From: Picochlorum sp. 'celeri'
Lineage: Eukaryota; Chlorophyta; Trebouxiophyceae
Assembly (NCBI GenBank): GCA_010909725.1
Contig: JAACMV010000010.1
Coordinates: 1,031,501 to 1,095,500 of the forward strand
Length of the DNA: 64,000 bases
Reading direction: 5' to 3'
Shown in pieces: positions 29,697 to 40,197 of the stretch (its first letter is position 1; each line of letters starts with the position of its first letter). Made by a program: the position numbers and the translations under genes. Below the pieces are notes generated by a model. That model saw only the letters and a list, made by a program, of their open reading frames with translations, was not told where the DNA came from and made no database searches.

Positions 29697-30149
29697 TGAT
29701 GATATATGATCTGTTTCACACTGTGAGAGAAGAGAAATACTACTGAGAGTAGCGATATTGTATGTATGCATGATATGAGAGGATTCAGTCAGGCATGGTA
29801 TCGATACCCAGATGGCATCACCCTGCAGGATGATGTGCCAACAAGAATGTCAAGCTGTATACCAAGCATCAATTTGATGACAGTACTGTTATATTCCGTT
29901 GATTTTGTTATTCCGTGTTCTCATCGGTTGTTTTTGAGAACGTCAAGTTCACATGTACATGTAATCAGCACTTTGTTTGTGATTGTGACATTATTATTGT
30001 TTTGTTTGTTTTGGCAAATAGCCACTGGAAAAAACCTGCAGTCTTCTTCCAGAATATGTATAATACATAATAAAAATAATTAATGAATTTCCACAGCGTT
30101 ATAGAATCAAAGGCAGCCTGATTGAGCACAAATCAATCAAATTGTCCAC
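29697..30149. other. Intergenic stretch, no gene supported
   Basis: Holds a perfect 12-bp palindrome (ggtatcgatacc, 29797-29808) soon after the kinase gene, and aataaa-like signals near 30068. A 105-residue frame (29766-30083) ends in a hydrophobic run made of T/G-rich sequence and has no family support. Confidence 0.35.
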
Positions 30150-31549
30150 ATGGAAGCACTCGTTGCTGTGAGAGAGACGTTTCTCTCCAAACAACTCGAC
30201 TCATTAGAAAAACATGATGGATTATACGATTTTGGATCAAACTATGGGGCCTATCCAGAGATGTACAAGACGCCATACAAATCCCAAGAGGGGAAGGGGG
30301 CGTTTTATACTCTCGATACAATTGTATTCTTTGCAAAGAGATTAGGCACTGGATTTAGATTTGGTGAGTATGTGCGTGCTGCGAAGGAGGCTGGGGTAGA
30401 GACGATCAAATTGATCGATAGAAAGGTGGGTGTGCTTCTTTCTTGAATACTGCTGTGCCTTGTCCACTGTGCAGGAATATCATGATGATGATGTGTATGT
30501 GCATGTAGCATTTGGAGGATTACTTGACTGGAAAGATTGATTCATCAGAATACATACTCCCGGATCAGTTGCCCCTTCAGGACACGTCTGGCGCAGGCGT
30601 CTCTGAGCTGCGAGGGACAAAGAGACCTCTTGCAGCAGAGCCTGAAGCACAGGAGGAAGACGATGCGTTGAAGACAATTCTATCAAACGAGTTGAGATTG
30701 AGAAATAGAAATACAATGTTGTCGGTTCCAGGGAGGAGTTTTGCTACTGTGATCTCTGTATTGGAGCATGTGGCACGGGAAGAGCTTCAGCAGGCTGCCA
30801 AGGCTGGTGGCATGGCCAAGTCGGTGACGGCTCCGCGTTCATCTGGTCGTTTCCAAAGAGAGACTACGACCGATGCTGCAGTGAAGCAAATGGGAGCCGG
30901 GGCACTCGGTATCCAGAATGTTGGGTTTGGTGGTGCGCAAGCACCAAAACCAATGCGTCGGGCGCAACCAGAAGAGCATGCTGTGAAACAGCCTCTGGTG
31001 GTACCCAGGCCAATGAGCAAGGCGGCATCTCCGACCAAGCCAAAGGCTACGCCGCTGATTCTTGTACCCCCTGCGGCCAGTGCGATTTTAAACATGTATA
31101 ATATCAAAGAGTTTCTGGAAAAGGGAGTGTTTGTTCCACCAGATGTGGCCAGATCCAAAGCCCCCAAGAAACCTTCATATGAGCGATGCATGCGGTCAGA
31201 GGGTAAGAGTAAACCCGTCAAATATCATATTACGGATAAAGATCCGACAAAGAAGGAAGACTGGGATAGACTCGTTGCGGTGTGTTGTCTTGGAAAGACG
31301 TGGCAATTTAAAAAGTGGCCCTTCAAAGGGGCCTCCTCTGGAGACATGGTAGACACTTTTTTACGAGTCGCAGGCGTGTTTTTTCATTACGCTGACGAGC
31401 CTATAGATCCTCTTGTGAAGCAGTGGAACGTAAAGATGATTCCCATCAGTAGACATACGCGAGACACGGATGAGGCAGCCATGAGAGCATTCTGGTCACA
31501 CATGGATGCCTTTTTGAGTTCGAGGCAACGATCCAACGTGTTGTTTTGA
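30150..31549 (+). CDS. CDC73: CDC73/parafibromin, PAF1 complex subunit
   Basis: Two exons, 30150-30425 and 30509-31549 (438 residues); the intron is 83 bp. This is the PAF1-complex subunit that couples RNA polymerase II elongation to histone modification. The amino domain (GAFYTLDTIVFFAKR, YVRAAKEAGVETIKLIDRK, then HLEDYLTGK) is joined correctly by the splice. The middle (about 130-280) is low-complexity. The carboxy-terminal Ras-like CDC73 domain (IVAVCCLGKTWQFKKWPFKG-like, here LVAVCCLGKTWQFKKWPFKG; KMIPISRHTRDTDEAAM) is intact to the end. Convergent with the inositol-phosphate synthase gene, 89 bases apart. Confidence 0.93.
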
Positions 31550-31638
31550 CCCTTTTTCTTTCTCTCATACACGGTGTAAAAAGAATGTTGTATTACATAG
31601 ATATGTTGTGTTCATCATCAATCTCAAGCAGAAAATCC

Positions 31639-33162
31639 TCAATTCTTAAACTCGAGCATCATATTATTGTCTGGTGCAAGTCCGATGCATGCTCTGAAAA
31701 TATTCTCAAGCATGGCCCTCTGCTTTGCAAGGGCATTCACGACTGGTGTTCCTTCTGGCACGAGAGGAGCCTTTGTCAGGTACGACAAGAGCACTGCCAC
31801 GGGGTGGAAGTTGTGGAAATCAGCTTCGCCACCCTTCTTCACCTCAATCCTGGTCAACAACTCTGCCAAAATCACCAAATCCAAGATGATTGGGGCAGCG
31901 AGAAGAGAATCTTCGCAGGTGTTATGCATCACAATAGTATTGCGACCGCCCATGAAAATCTCGGACGTGTACTCGTCCATGGCTCTCTTGGAGTCACCGA
32001 CATATGGAACATACTTGATCACAACAGTATGATCTGGATGCTCTCCTGGAGCGTAGAGAATCGAGTTGGAAGCAACCATATCATCCACCACATTTGATTT
32101 GGAAATTTCCTTGGATCTAAACGTCTGCGGAGCAGACAGATTCATTCCATCATTATTTCCCAGATGATTGTATGACACAATACTGGTGGGCTTGATTCCA
32201 GCACCCACCAAAAAGTCGACCAACACGCTCTTCATCTTGGTCTGTCCACTCTTGAAATCATCCCCTCCAATCAAAACATTATTCTTCACAGCCAGCTCGA
32301 TCAATCCAGGAACAAATGTATTCTGTGGAGATCCATTCACAAACGGCACACCCTCCAAGATGCATGCCACAGCATGCAATGTCGATGGAGACACCTCCTT
32401 CTCACCCTTTTCAATCGACTTGATCAAATTATCAGCTGTATCATTCACACCCTCCATCACCTCAGAGTACCTCTCGGTATTCGCAGTCCACAACACCACA
32501 ATCTTATCAACCCCACGCTCCTGCTTGAACTGACGAATCTGAGCCCTCACAGCCTCCACCTGCTCATGCTTACTTCCCTTGATCACATTCGTAGCACGCT
32601 CTGACTGATTCGCAGCAATAAACTCCGGATCATAGATACCAGGAAGAGGCACCAAATCCTTCATGTGTGGCACCAGCTGACGCTGCAACTCCACATCCAA
32701 CACCTGAGCACGTTCCATCGCATCCGCCAAATTCAATCCAGAAATGTCCCATCCACCGAGCTCAATATCATTTGGATTCACCATTGGCAACAGACTCTTG
32801 AATGGGGTGTACACCTCCTCCCCATTCATATTCCCCACGCGGCACGTGGCAGCCTGCGTCAGCGAACCCCAGTAGTTTGGCGTCCTCAAACCTTCCTTGG
32901 TCATCCATGTAATACCATGTTTATTCGCCAAAATACCCCCTGTAACAGTAGTTCCATTGTTTCCTCCCCATCCAACAAGCATGACACCCAATTTTGGTAC
33001 CCGCGTATCCGTCTTGAATTCGTATTCTGTGCTGACTGGCGTTACAGTCACAGCATCCCCGGATTGGGTCACCTCTGTGTGCTCATACCGATATTTTGAC
33101 ACAATAGAGTCATTGGAATACTGAACTTTGTCAGAATTCACCTTGAAATTTTCAACCAGCAT
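31639..33162 (-). CDS. INO1: myo-Inositol-3-phosphate synthase
   Basis: A 507-residue intronless enzyme that converts glucose 6-phosphate to inositol 3-phosphate using NAD. It feeds phosphatidylinositol, inositol phosphates and (through GAA1 elsewhere in the window) GPI anchors. Full eukaryotic length. Landmarks are the NAD-binding [83 protein letters not shown] and [17 protein letters not shown]. The expected catalytic lysines are present in these blocks. No transit peptide, so cytosolic. Coding composition and start (ATG 33160-33162, [10 protein letters not shown]) are unambiguous. Confidence 0.97.
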   Translation of the reverse strand: MLVENFKVNSDKVQYSNDSIVSKYRYEHTEVTQSGDAVTVTPVSTEYEFKTDTRVPKLGVMLVGWGGNNGTTVTGGILANKHGITWMTKEGLRTPNYWGSLTQAATCRVGNMNGEEVYTPFKSLLPMVNPNDIELGGWDISGLNLADAMERAQVLDVELQRQLVPHMKDLVPLPGIYDPEFIAANQSERATNVIKGSKHEQVEAVRAQIRQFKQERGVDKIVVLWTANTERYSEVMEGVNDTADNLIKSIEKGEKEVSPSTLHAVACILEGVPFVNGSPQNTFVPGLIELAVKNNVLIGGDDFKSGQTKMKSVLVDFLVGAGIKPTSIVSYNHLGNNDGMNLSAPQTFRSKEISKSNVVDDMVASNSILYAPGEHPDHTVVIKYVPYVGDSKRAMDEYTSEIFMGGRNTIVMHNTCEDSLLAAPIILDLVILAELLTRIEVKKGGEADFHNFHPVAVLLSYLTKAPLVPEGTPVVNALAKQRAMLENIFRACIGLAPDNNMMLEFKN

Positions 33163-33531
33163 TGTTGTCGAGTGGTTCAGCCGTCGAATGGAATGATCGA
33201 GAACAATGTATCCACAACAATGGCAGTGGGTGTCCTAAAAAACAAGTTTATCTTTAGAAGATTGTAAATAGATGAATTTGGAACGGCCGAGGTTGGCGGT
33301 GGTCGGTGGACTGGACGCATTTGGCCATGTCTCACGCGATGGTTGACAATTGACAGTCAACCTCATTATATGGATCTATATCACGATGATCCCATTGAAG
33401 AGATGGGTTGACCGGAGTATATATTTTTTCTCCAGTATTCTCCCTAATTGGCATTGTTTCTGTGTATATTAAAGAACAGCCAATATTAGCTGGTTGTCGT
33501 GAGTATAAAAAGATATTCAAAGAAGAAATCC
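33163..33531. promoter_or_regulatory. Divergent intergenic region
   Basis: About 370 bases between the divergent inositol-phosphate synthase and zinc-knuckle/WW genes. No gene or long repeat is seen. A frame open upstream of 33532 lacks an ATG, and gtgagt at 33499 could be a splice donor of an unseen 5' exon. Confidence 0.35.
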
Positions 33532-33978
33532 ATGGAGTTGCACCACAAGCTACGAAGGGATCCTTCGTGGCATCCCAATTCGTGCAATATTTGTGGTCAG
33601 CTTGGGCATCAAGCAGCGACGTGTTCAACCGGTACTGTGAATTGGAAAAATATATATGGTCCAAGGGCGTTTCTTAGACAGCCTACGGTGTTTCCGAGCG
33701 ACGTGGATAGGGCCATGGAGAAGAAGAGGGTGAATATCAAGGCATTAGATGAGGACCTGGATAGGTATCTGCAAGGGGATGGAGGGGTGATGACGCATGC
33801 AAAGAATATTACAACAACAGTGGGACAGCGTGGTCCGCCGAGGCAGGTTCAGAGGCAGGTTGTGGAGGAGCCTGACCTGCCGGAAGGGTGGGCTGCGGCA
33901 AAGGATGCGCAGGGCAAGGTATATTATTGGCACAAGGAGACGAAACAAGTACAGTGGCAGCGACCGACAGCGGCGTGA
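33532..33978 (+). CDS. CCHC zinc-knuckle and WW-domain protein
   Basis: A 148-residue protein. Residues 18-31 form a zinc knuckle CNICGQLGHQAATC, followed by NWKNIYGPRAF. The middle (60-105) is charged and Gln/Arg-rich. Residues 115-145 are a WW domain (LPEGWAAAKDAQGKVYYWHK, then VQWQRP) with both signature Trp residues (the second in QWQRP) and a Tyr-Tyr pair. The combination suggests an RNA-associated adaptor that binds proline-rich partners, as in splicing or polyadenylation factors; no named orthologue is recognised. The start at ATG 33532 is chosen. The frame is open further upstream, so a 5' exon is possible. Confidence 0.7.
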   Translation: MELHHKLRRDPSWHPNSCNICGQLGHQAATCSTGTVNWKNIYGPRAFLRQPTVFPSDVDRAMEKKRVNIKALDEDLDRYLQGDGGVMTHAKNITTTVGQRGPPRQVQRQVVEEPDLPEGWAAAKDAQGKVYYWHKETKQVQWQRPTAA

Positions 33979-34270
33979 TTGGAATGCATGTGTAGTAGTT
34001 ACAACGCAGTATCCCATGAATGGGACAATCCCATTTATGTATTTATTTATTCAGACGTGGCAGTGAAAGTTCAAAAGATGACTGCCATAGATACAGTGTA
34101 AGAGTGAAAGAATTTCAAGCACATATATCTGTCCCAACGACGATGAGGAGAATAATAATAATTGGTATTCATCCAGGTGTCCACAATTTGCAGTATCAAT
34201 GCCATGGGACTCCCTGCTGAATCAATCTCGCCGCACTCCTCCTCCAACTAGTAGTAGTATATTATTATTA

Positions 34271-35381
34271 TTATTGTTGTTGCCCCGTAAATCCAGGCAT
34301 GGCTGGCCCAGGGTAGAGTGGTTGTGGGGCACTGGGAAATGCTGCTGGGGCTGCCATGGGTGGCATGGCATATGCATATCCCGGATGGACCGCCATTCGT
34401 GCACCCACTGCCATATTACCATTCGATGGGATACGAGGACTCTGCTTCTGCTTGTATCCGAATGGATTCTTGCTAAACTGCACTCTGATGGCACCCCGGT
34501 CAGAAGACTCGAGAACCAGCCCCTGATGCTGTTTATGGCACTCGATCGCAGACTTTGTGTCTGCAAATTCAATAAAGGCTGATATGCCCTTTGATGTCCT
34601 TGCAATCTTGAGTTGCTGGAACCCTGGCTGCTTTCCAAACACGTGGTTCAATTCATCTTCGCTGACACCTTCCGTCAAGTTGCCTATGAACAAGGTATTG
34701 CAAGGCGGATTATCCTTCTCTCCTTTGCCCCCACCCACTGGTCGAAACTGCAACGGTGGGGCCACAACAGCGGCACCTGGTGCAAAGGCATACGCCGGTC
34801 CACCAGGAAAGATTGGAACCTGCTGTTGCTGCTGCTGCGCATCCATCTGATCCATCACCACACCATTCCCATTCATAGCCAAATTCACATCGTGCTGATG
34901 ATTGTTACTCGGCTGCAAAGACGCTTCCCCTGGTTGTTCACCAGTAGATTGATCCAGAGCTTCTTCTCCAACAACACGCGCTGTCAGGGTAACATTCTCG
35001 TCAAACTCGCACCCAGATATGCATCGTGCAGCATGCTTGGCAGAGAAGACCTCGTTGAACACCAATGTCCCCGTCACGTGGCTGTCCTTCCGTTCAACCT
35101 TGCAATCCTGTAGTAGCGTATGACCACCGTCAGAAACCACGCACTGGAATCCATCGCATGCAATAACAAAAACAAGGTCGATATAGTAGTACCTGAAAGC
35201 CAGGGAGAAAGCGTGCGAAATTTCGAATCTCCCGATCACGCACATCCACAGGAAACCCCTCGACGACGACATCTATCGACTGTGCGAATCCTTGGTTGGG
35301 AGGATATACTGCATACGTTGCCAATGTCTCCTGAGGCAGTGCTGCAGTATACGCCACATCGTATGGCGTCGCAAGCATCAT
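34271..35381 (-). CDS. Two-RRM RNA-binding protein (WHI3/RBPMS-like)
   Basis: Two exons on the minus strand, 35193-35381 and 34271-35143 (353 residues). The 49-bp intron is the shortest in the window. The first RRM (IDVVVEGFPVDVRDREIRNF, ARFLPGFQ, then VTGTLVFNEVFSAKHAARC) spans the junction. The second (NTLFIGNLTEGVSEDELNHV, GISAFIEFADTKSAIECHK) lies at about 215-295. They are separated by an Asn/Gln/Pro-rich linker with a run of six Gln. The carboxy tail is Pro/Met/Gly-rich, typical of proteins that enter RNP granules. The RRM pair and spacing resemble WHI3 and RBPMS/couch potato. The mRNA targets are unknown. Confidence 0.8.
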
Positions 35382-35681
35382 TGTCGTTTGGGCCCTCCGG
35401 GTTCCTTCTCGTCAAAGAATCTCTTGTTGGGTTGAATATGACTCGTATAGTACAGATATATGACAAGAAAAACTAAAATCAATTTATGTAATGGCCTTCC
35501 ACGGGGGAATTCGCGGGCAAGACCTCTGCACCTGCCATGGTGCCTAGAGATGGTGGGAACATTAGTTTGTTTTTTTCTTCTTCTGTGGAGTGGATAGACA
35601 AAATATGAGGGAGTGATTGATTGATAGTGCGACCATTTACACAGTAGAGTAGGGTAGAAGAATTCAACAACAGTGTCAATC

Positions 35682-36575
35682 TTACTTGGCTGAGAAGGCT
35701 GGATGTTCAAGGATGGCCTCAAAGAGTCGAGTGCCACGGAGCGCATTGGTCAATGGCAAATGTCCCTTTGGTGCATCAGCCTCGTACTTGAATTCCTGAG
35801 GCCATTTTCTGTAAACATCATTCTCTCCTTGCACCCAATCGATTGCTCTGAAGAAGCGGATCCACTGTCTCCTATTCTGAATCCACATCTGTCTCTGCAC
35901 TTTGTATCCAAACTTTCCATTGCTTGCTGCCGACCAGAGGGCATCCAAGGTGGTCATATCTTCGACTGGAATTTTTTTCACTTCTGACCAGTACACCCAG
36001 TTTCTCTCCTGTGCTCCAGGGCCAGCAGCCTCGATGAGCTTGGCACGGGTCTCATCTTCTGCCTCCCTCCACTTTTGCTCGGCGAGCAAATCCCTCAACG
36101 CAGTGTAGTCTACACCTACTCCGCTCTTCAGCTCCACATCCTTGATATCCACTTTGGAGACGGAGCTCGAGGACGTGCGGGATGGCATGCCACCAAGCCC
36201 AGCTGGGGGAGCTGCTCCGAGGAGAGAAGATCCCGAAGCACTGCTGCTGCTACCACTTTGTTTATTGCTATCGCTTTTAGCATCCTTTGTATTCGTTGAT
36301 GAGGGCGTTGGTGTACCTCCTAACAATGAAGAACCACTACGTGGAGCACCACCCAACAGGGAGGATCCAGACACACTGCTGCTGCTGCTGCTTCCCGACG
36401 AGCCTTCTCCTTCTGCCCGCACGCACACTCGCGGATACCCAGAATGTGTTCTCTGATATGTACTAATGGTCTTGGTTGAGGACCCATATCCCATACAGGT
36501 CGTACGGTGAGGCACTCTGCGTCCAACAAAGGGCGACGTGTTCCATCGAACACCTCCTGACTGTAACGCCTGCAT
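35682..36575 (-). CDS. GUN4: GUN4, tetrapyrrole-binding regulator of Mg-chelatase
   Basis: A 297-residue intronless plastid protein that binds protoporphyrin and Mg-protoporphyrin and activates Mg-chelatase in chlorophyll synthesis; it also acts in plastid-to-nucleus signalling. The GUN4 domain (about 150-297) is complete: DYTALRDLLAEQKWREAEDE, WVYWSEVKKIPVEDMTTL, NGKFGYKVQRQMW, FFRAIDWVQGENDVYRKWP and LPLTNALRGTRLFEAILEHP. The amino end is a Thr/Arg/Ser-rich transit peptide. It is followed by an unusual Ser/Gly linker with three near-repeats of SGSSLLGGAP. The 300 bases upstream of the RRM gene (35382-35681) hold no gene. Confidence 0.96.
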   Translation of the reverse strand: MQALQSGGVRWNTSPFVGRRVPHRTTCMGYGSSTKTISTYQRTHSGYPRVCVRAEGEGSSGSSSSSSVSGSSLLGGAPRSGSSLLGGTPTPSSTNTKDAKSDSNKQSGSSSSASGSSLLGAAPPAGLGGMPSRTSSSSVSKVDIKDVELKSGVGVDYTALRDLLAEQKWREAEDETRAKLIEAAGPGAQERNWVYWSEVKKIPVEDMTTLDALWSAASNGKFGYKVQRQMWIQNRRQWIRFFRAIDWVQGENDVYRKWPQEFKYEADAPKGHLPLTNALRGTRLFEAILEHPAFSAK

Positions 36576-36937
36576 TGATCGTGTATTGCCCTATTTGGAT
36601 TACACTGGATAATGTAGTTTTTATTTCTGTCTTCGGAAGCTGCGTTTGGGGTCTCAAGTAGGTGCCATTACCCAGTCTTATCTTGGTAGGAGATCGGATA
36701 CAGTCATAGAGACAGACTTATTCGGTACAATGCAAACTTGTTTGCTTTCTTACTCCCTTTACTCCATGCTTCTTGCATTTTATGTACAATTTCATGTTTT
36801 TTTGGGTATTGGAGACCGTTCGGGGTGCGCATGTTGGTAGACTGCGGCGATATACAGTTCAATTCATGTACATCATGAAAAAGACATGATTTACGCGGCA
36901 TAGTAGTACAATACAGTATCGTGTCGAGGATCCAAGC
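36576..36937. promoter_or_regulatory. Divergent promoter region of GUN4 and MED17
   Basis: About 360 bases between divergent start codons. No gene, long repeat or palindrome of note is seen. It must hold both promoters. Confidence 0.35.
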
Positions 36938-38398
36938 ATGTCCTTTAGTGGATATTATCCTTTGGGGTTGAGATCGAAGGATCAGGAGGCTGCTGTGGTT
37001 GTCCCGGACTCTATTGGTCCTGAAGGGGAGGAGGTTACCACGGGCTATAGGGAGGAGAATCAATGGGGGTTGTACCAGACATGCGACAAGGTTCGAGAGA
37101 GTCATAGGAAGAAGCGTTTGGGGGATGAGGAGCAGGAGGAGGAGGAGGAGGAGCAAGGCATGATGAGAAATCCCCAAAAGGTTATTGATGGTCTCATGGA
37201 GGTTCGGTCTGAGCTGGATATTGTGATGGATATTGTTCAGGTGGCAGAAGAGCAGCAGTTTTTGTCATTGACACATATTCCTCACACGGTTGATGCGAGG
37301 GTTGCTGCGAGACAGGACATGGTGCGGCAAGGGCTCAAGAGGCAGCAATTGAAAGCTATCGCACAGAGGCTGCAGGAAGCGTCAGGGGAATTGAAAAAGT
37401 CATACATGGATATGAGATTTTTAGATGAGGTGAGGGAGCTGAGGAAGAGGTGGCTGGTGAAGGAATATAGGGTTGCTGGGGGCAATGTGTTGAAGGAGGA
37501 TTGTGTGTGTGTTGACATCTCCTTCAGCGTTGAGAGGGAGGATGAGTCAATGGTGGGCGATAGAGATTCTTTAGGAAAGCACAAATTTGTGATTGCGGCT
37601 GGACAGGATGGAGAGGCGTGTGCTCTGCTGCCACATGTTCAGGAGGATGAGAAGGAAAATGTTGTGGTGGTTGGATGGCAACAGATTGACAAGGCGCTGC
37701 GCCGTCTACAGATGAGGAGGGCGTGGAAGTATATTAATGCGAGACTAGAATCAGAATCGGAGAGATTGTCTCAGTCGTTGGGGATACACCCTGAAGTCCA
37801 TGCTGCTGTCATGCGACTGGCTGCGCAGTCCAGCATGGATGACTGCCCCATGGACATGGAGCCGGACGGGTATCATGCGGTATCTGGGTATAAAGATGTG
37901 CAAGAATTCTCCATGACTGATCTGTGCGCGTCTCTATTCAAGGAAAAGGCGCTGTCCATGTTGGCAGAAGCAATCACATGGCATAGAGTCCCTTTGATTG
38001 TTCGTCAGGCAACCCCCACGAAGCCGAAAAGCTTCCTCGAAGACATGTGTATATGGATAACAAATGTCTCTTTGTGGCATGATGTGTCCAACCGTGTGGC
38101 AGCGGCAGGAAATCCGTCGGCGACGCTGGATGATTTTGTTCACAGGCTGTCTTCACTGTCCAAGGGCATCCGTGCTTCGGTGATGTTGTACAGTGGATCT
38201 GATTCAGAAGCGTTGGTTGGATCCATTCAAATGAAAGAGAATGGTGCAATGGTGTGGGAAGCTGCCATGGATCATGATAAAAGCATCACCGGCATGCACT
38301 CTGGAATGAACATGGGTCGACTGGAAGTGACACACATTGTCCGAGAGGTCATCAAGGATGGCCCCTGTCGAATCCAGATAAACTACGGCGATGAATGA
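36938..38398 (+). CDS. MED17: MED17, Mediator head-module scaffold subunit
   Basis: A 486-residue intronless protein. The central signature NPQKVIDGLMEVRSELDIVM and DIVQVAEEQQFLSLTHI is the MED17/SRB4 start of the conserved region. RFLDEVRELRKRWLVKEYRV follows. The amino end (YYPLGLRSKDQEAAVVVP) also fits plant MED17. A Glu run (about 66-73) precedes the signature. MED17 holds the Mediator head together and is needed for general RNA polymerase II transcription. A second Mediator head subunit, MED18, lies 15 kb upstream. The last eight bases overlap the start of the next frame on the same strand. Confidence 0.85.
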   Translation: MSFSGYYPLGLRSKDQEAAVVVPDSIGPEGEEVTTGYREENQWGLYQTCDKVRESHRKKRLGDEEQEEEEEEQGMMRNPQKVIDGLMEVRSELDIVMDIVQVAEEQQFLSLTHIPHTVDARVAARQDMVRQGLKRQQLKAIAQRLQEASGELKKSYMDMRFLDEVRELRKRWLVKEYRVAGGNVLKEDCVCVDISFSVEREDESMVGDRDSLGKHKFVIAAGQDGEACALLPHVQEDEKENVVVVGWQQIDKALRRLQMRRAWKYINARLESESERLSQSLGIHPEVHAAVMRLAAQSSMDDCPMDMEPDGYHAVSGYKDVQEFSMTDLCASLFKEKALSMLAEAITWHRVPLIVRQATPTKPKSFLEDMCIWITNVSLWHDVSNRVAAAGNPSATLDDFVHRLSSLSKGIRASVMLYSGSDSEALVGSIQMKENGAMVWEAAMDHDKSITGMHSGMNMGRLEVTHIVREVIKDGPCRIQINYGDE

Positions 38399-39362
38399 TA
38401 ACAGTAATAATATAAGTATGTATTGTAAGATGATGAATTCAGGGTGTATGGCGGTTGGGTTTGCAGAAAGTGAGTTGACATGCAGACCAGAAAGTTCAAC
38501 ATCTCGCAAGGATCCTCGAGCTTTTATCCTGCTCCATAGGAACAAAATAGTATCACATCCTTCTCAGAAATTGGAATTTTCAGCAGATGAGCTGGAAGGC
38601 CTCGGGAAGAGCAATCTTTGTGTCGAAGAAGGAGAAGAACACCACATGTATCTTGGCCATGACCATTCTGGAGTGGCGTACTTTGCCATCGACCTTGGAG
38701 ATGATTATAATATCGATGAAACGTTCAAGTTACATGACGTGAGATCGTTGATGAATGAATGCACGTCACGAGTGGCAATGTCTAGGGCTGGGCTTGCAGT
38801 GGCACTTGGTCGGTGGCACTCTAGGACGAGATTTTGTTCTCGCTGCGGCACAAAAACAATGCCTCATAAGCGAGGTACCCGTAGAATCTGTGAAAATGGC
38901 CATACGCAATATCCTAGGACGGATCCCGTCGCTATTGTTGCAGTAGAGCACCCTGAAGGCCACTCGCTGTTGCTTGGTCGGAGCCAGAAAATTGTGAACA
39001 AGAATATGCTCACATGCTTGTCTGGTTTTGTCGATTTTGGTGAGACAGTTCAGCAAGCAGCTGCCAGAGAAGTTCGGGAGGAATCTGGAGTCCTTGTGGA
39101 CAGAGTTGAAATGATCTGCTCACAGCCTTGGCCACTTGGTCGTGGGGGAAACCATGAGATTATGATTGGATGCTATGCCATTGCAACAACAACAGACATT
39201 TTCATGGATCCTGAAGAGATGGATATTGTACGTTGGGTCCACTTTCGAGACATTAAAAGGGCGATACAGGAGGAAACGACCGAGTTTCAAATTCCTCCTG
39301 CTTATGCACTTGCACACTCTCTTCTTACTTGGTGGGTCGAGAAAAAGTCCTTCAAGTTGTAG
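38391..39362 (+). CDS. Nudix NADH pyrophosphatase (NudC/NUDT12-like)
   Basis: Up to 323 residues. The enzyme cleaves NADH to NMNH and AMP and in some species removes NAD caps from RNA. The Nudix box GFVDFGETVQQAAAREVREE is followed at the usual distance by SQPWPLGRGGNHEIMIGCY, the NADH-specific signature (normally SQPWPFP). The zinc ribbon reads FCSRCGTKTM ... RRICENGHTQYPRTDP, with His where the fourth Cys is usual. The first ATG (38391) overlaps the MED17 coding end by 8 bases. Downstream Mets at 38418, 38430 and 38433 give starts without overlap and cannot be ruled out. It ends 53 bases before the convergent thioredoxin-like gene. Confidence 0.9.
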   Translation: MNDNSNNISMYCKMMNSGCMAVGFAESELTCRPESSTSRKDPRAFILLHRNKIVSHPSQKLEFSADELEGLGKSNLCVEEGEEHHMYLGHDHSGVAYFAIDLGDDYNIDETFKLHDVRSLMNECTSRVAMSRAGLAVALGRWHSRTRFCSRCGTKTMPHKRGTRRICENGHTQYPRTDPVAIVAVEHPEGHSLLLGRSQKIVNKNMLTCLSGFVDFGETVQQAAAREVREESGVLVDRVEMICSQPWPLGRGGNHEIMIGCYAIATTTDIFMDPEEMDIVRWVHFRDIKRAIQEETTEFQIPPAYALAHSLLTWWVEKKSFKL

Positions 39363-39415
39363 TCAATGTCAACGAAAATAAATAAATCAATAAATCAATA
39401 ATCAAGTACGCAAGA

Positions 39416-39940
39416 TCATTTGTGTAGCCACAAATGATCGTGTAATTGCTGTGCATTTGCTCCAAAAAACTGGTCCACCTTTTTCCCTCTTCTGTAGACA
39501 GCAAACGTTGGCGTATATTCCACGCCCTGGGCACCTTCAGACAGGTAATCAACCTGTGCAACACCATATTTGAGAGAGTCGAACAACTTTGACAGGGCAA
39601 TCATGTGAGGGAACATTTCATGACAGTGGGTGCACCAAGATGACCCAAAGTTCACAACAGCAGTGTCTTTCCTCGTCTTGAACAGAAACTCTTCCATATC
39701 GTCGTCGGTCCGAATACCAGACATGTTTGGAAGAATCTTTTGCAATGGACAAGCCTTCTTGACGGGCTGCGTGGTACACAAACAGTGTGTGAGAAGAGGT
39801 CAGTACCTACTAACGTTTTTTCCGCAAAGATCAGCCCAGTACTATATACTCACCTTTCTACGCGACCATGACACTGGTTTAAATCTTTTAGATGGCCGAT
39901 CGGTCCTCGATGCCGCCAGCCAAGACCAGCTGTCGAGCAT
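39416..39940 (-). CDS. Thioredoxin-like protein with WCTHC active site
   Basis: Two exons on the minus strand, 39854-39940 and 39416-39766 (145 residues); the intron is 87 bp. The thioredoxin fold shows VVNFGSSWCTHCHEMFPHM with a CTHC redox pair (CGPC in classical thioredoxins), a KYGVAQVDYL strand and the cis-proline region GVEYTPTFAVYRRGKKVDQF. The plant TRX-like 3 group has similar atypical sites. The first exon (MLDSWSWLAASRTDRPSKRF...) is basic and Ser/Trp-rich. It may be an organelle presequence, but it is placed from splice signals only. Alternatively translation may begin at the internal Met of MSGIRTDDDMEEF. Confidence 0.75.
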
Positions 39941-40197
39941 TTCACCGTGTTGTTGGGTTCAGGGAAAAAGCAACAAAGGCCAATCGTTTGCAATGATATC
40001 TCAATCACGGATGGATAGTAGTGTGAAGAGATACTCTACATGTTCTTTTAAGTCTTTCGAAAATCAGAGGCAAAGATCGAGATGACAAAGATTTGGGAAG
40101 AACGCCAGATTAGACATCATCGGTCAATAAAGGGATTTGATGGGTTACGATGCTCAAACTATCCTCAGCCATTCGATGGTGCATTCCGATTGATTGA

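Noticed and set aside
29766..30083. 105-residue frame with a hydrophobic run after the kinase gene
   Set aside because: The hydrophobic run is a translation of T/G-rich low-complexity DNA and nothing supports a gene.
33499..33531. GTG-initiated extension of the zinc-knuckle/WW protein
   Set aside because: The gtgagt sequence looks more like a splice donor than a start; ATG 33532 is a sufficient start.
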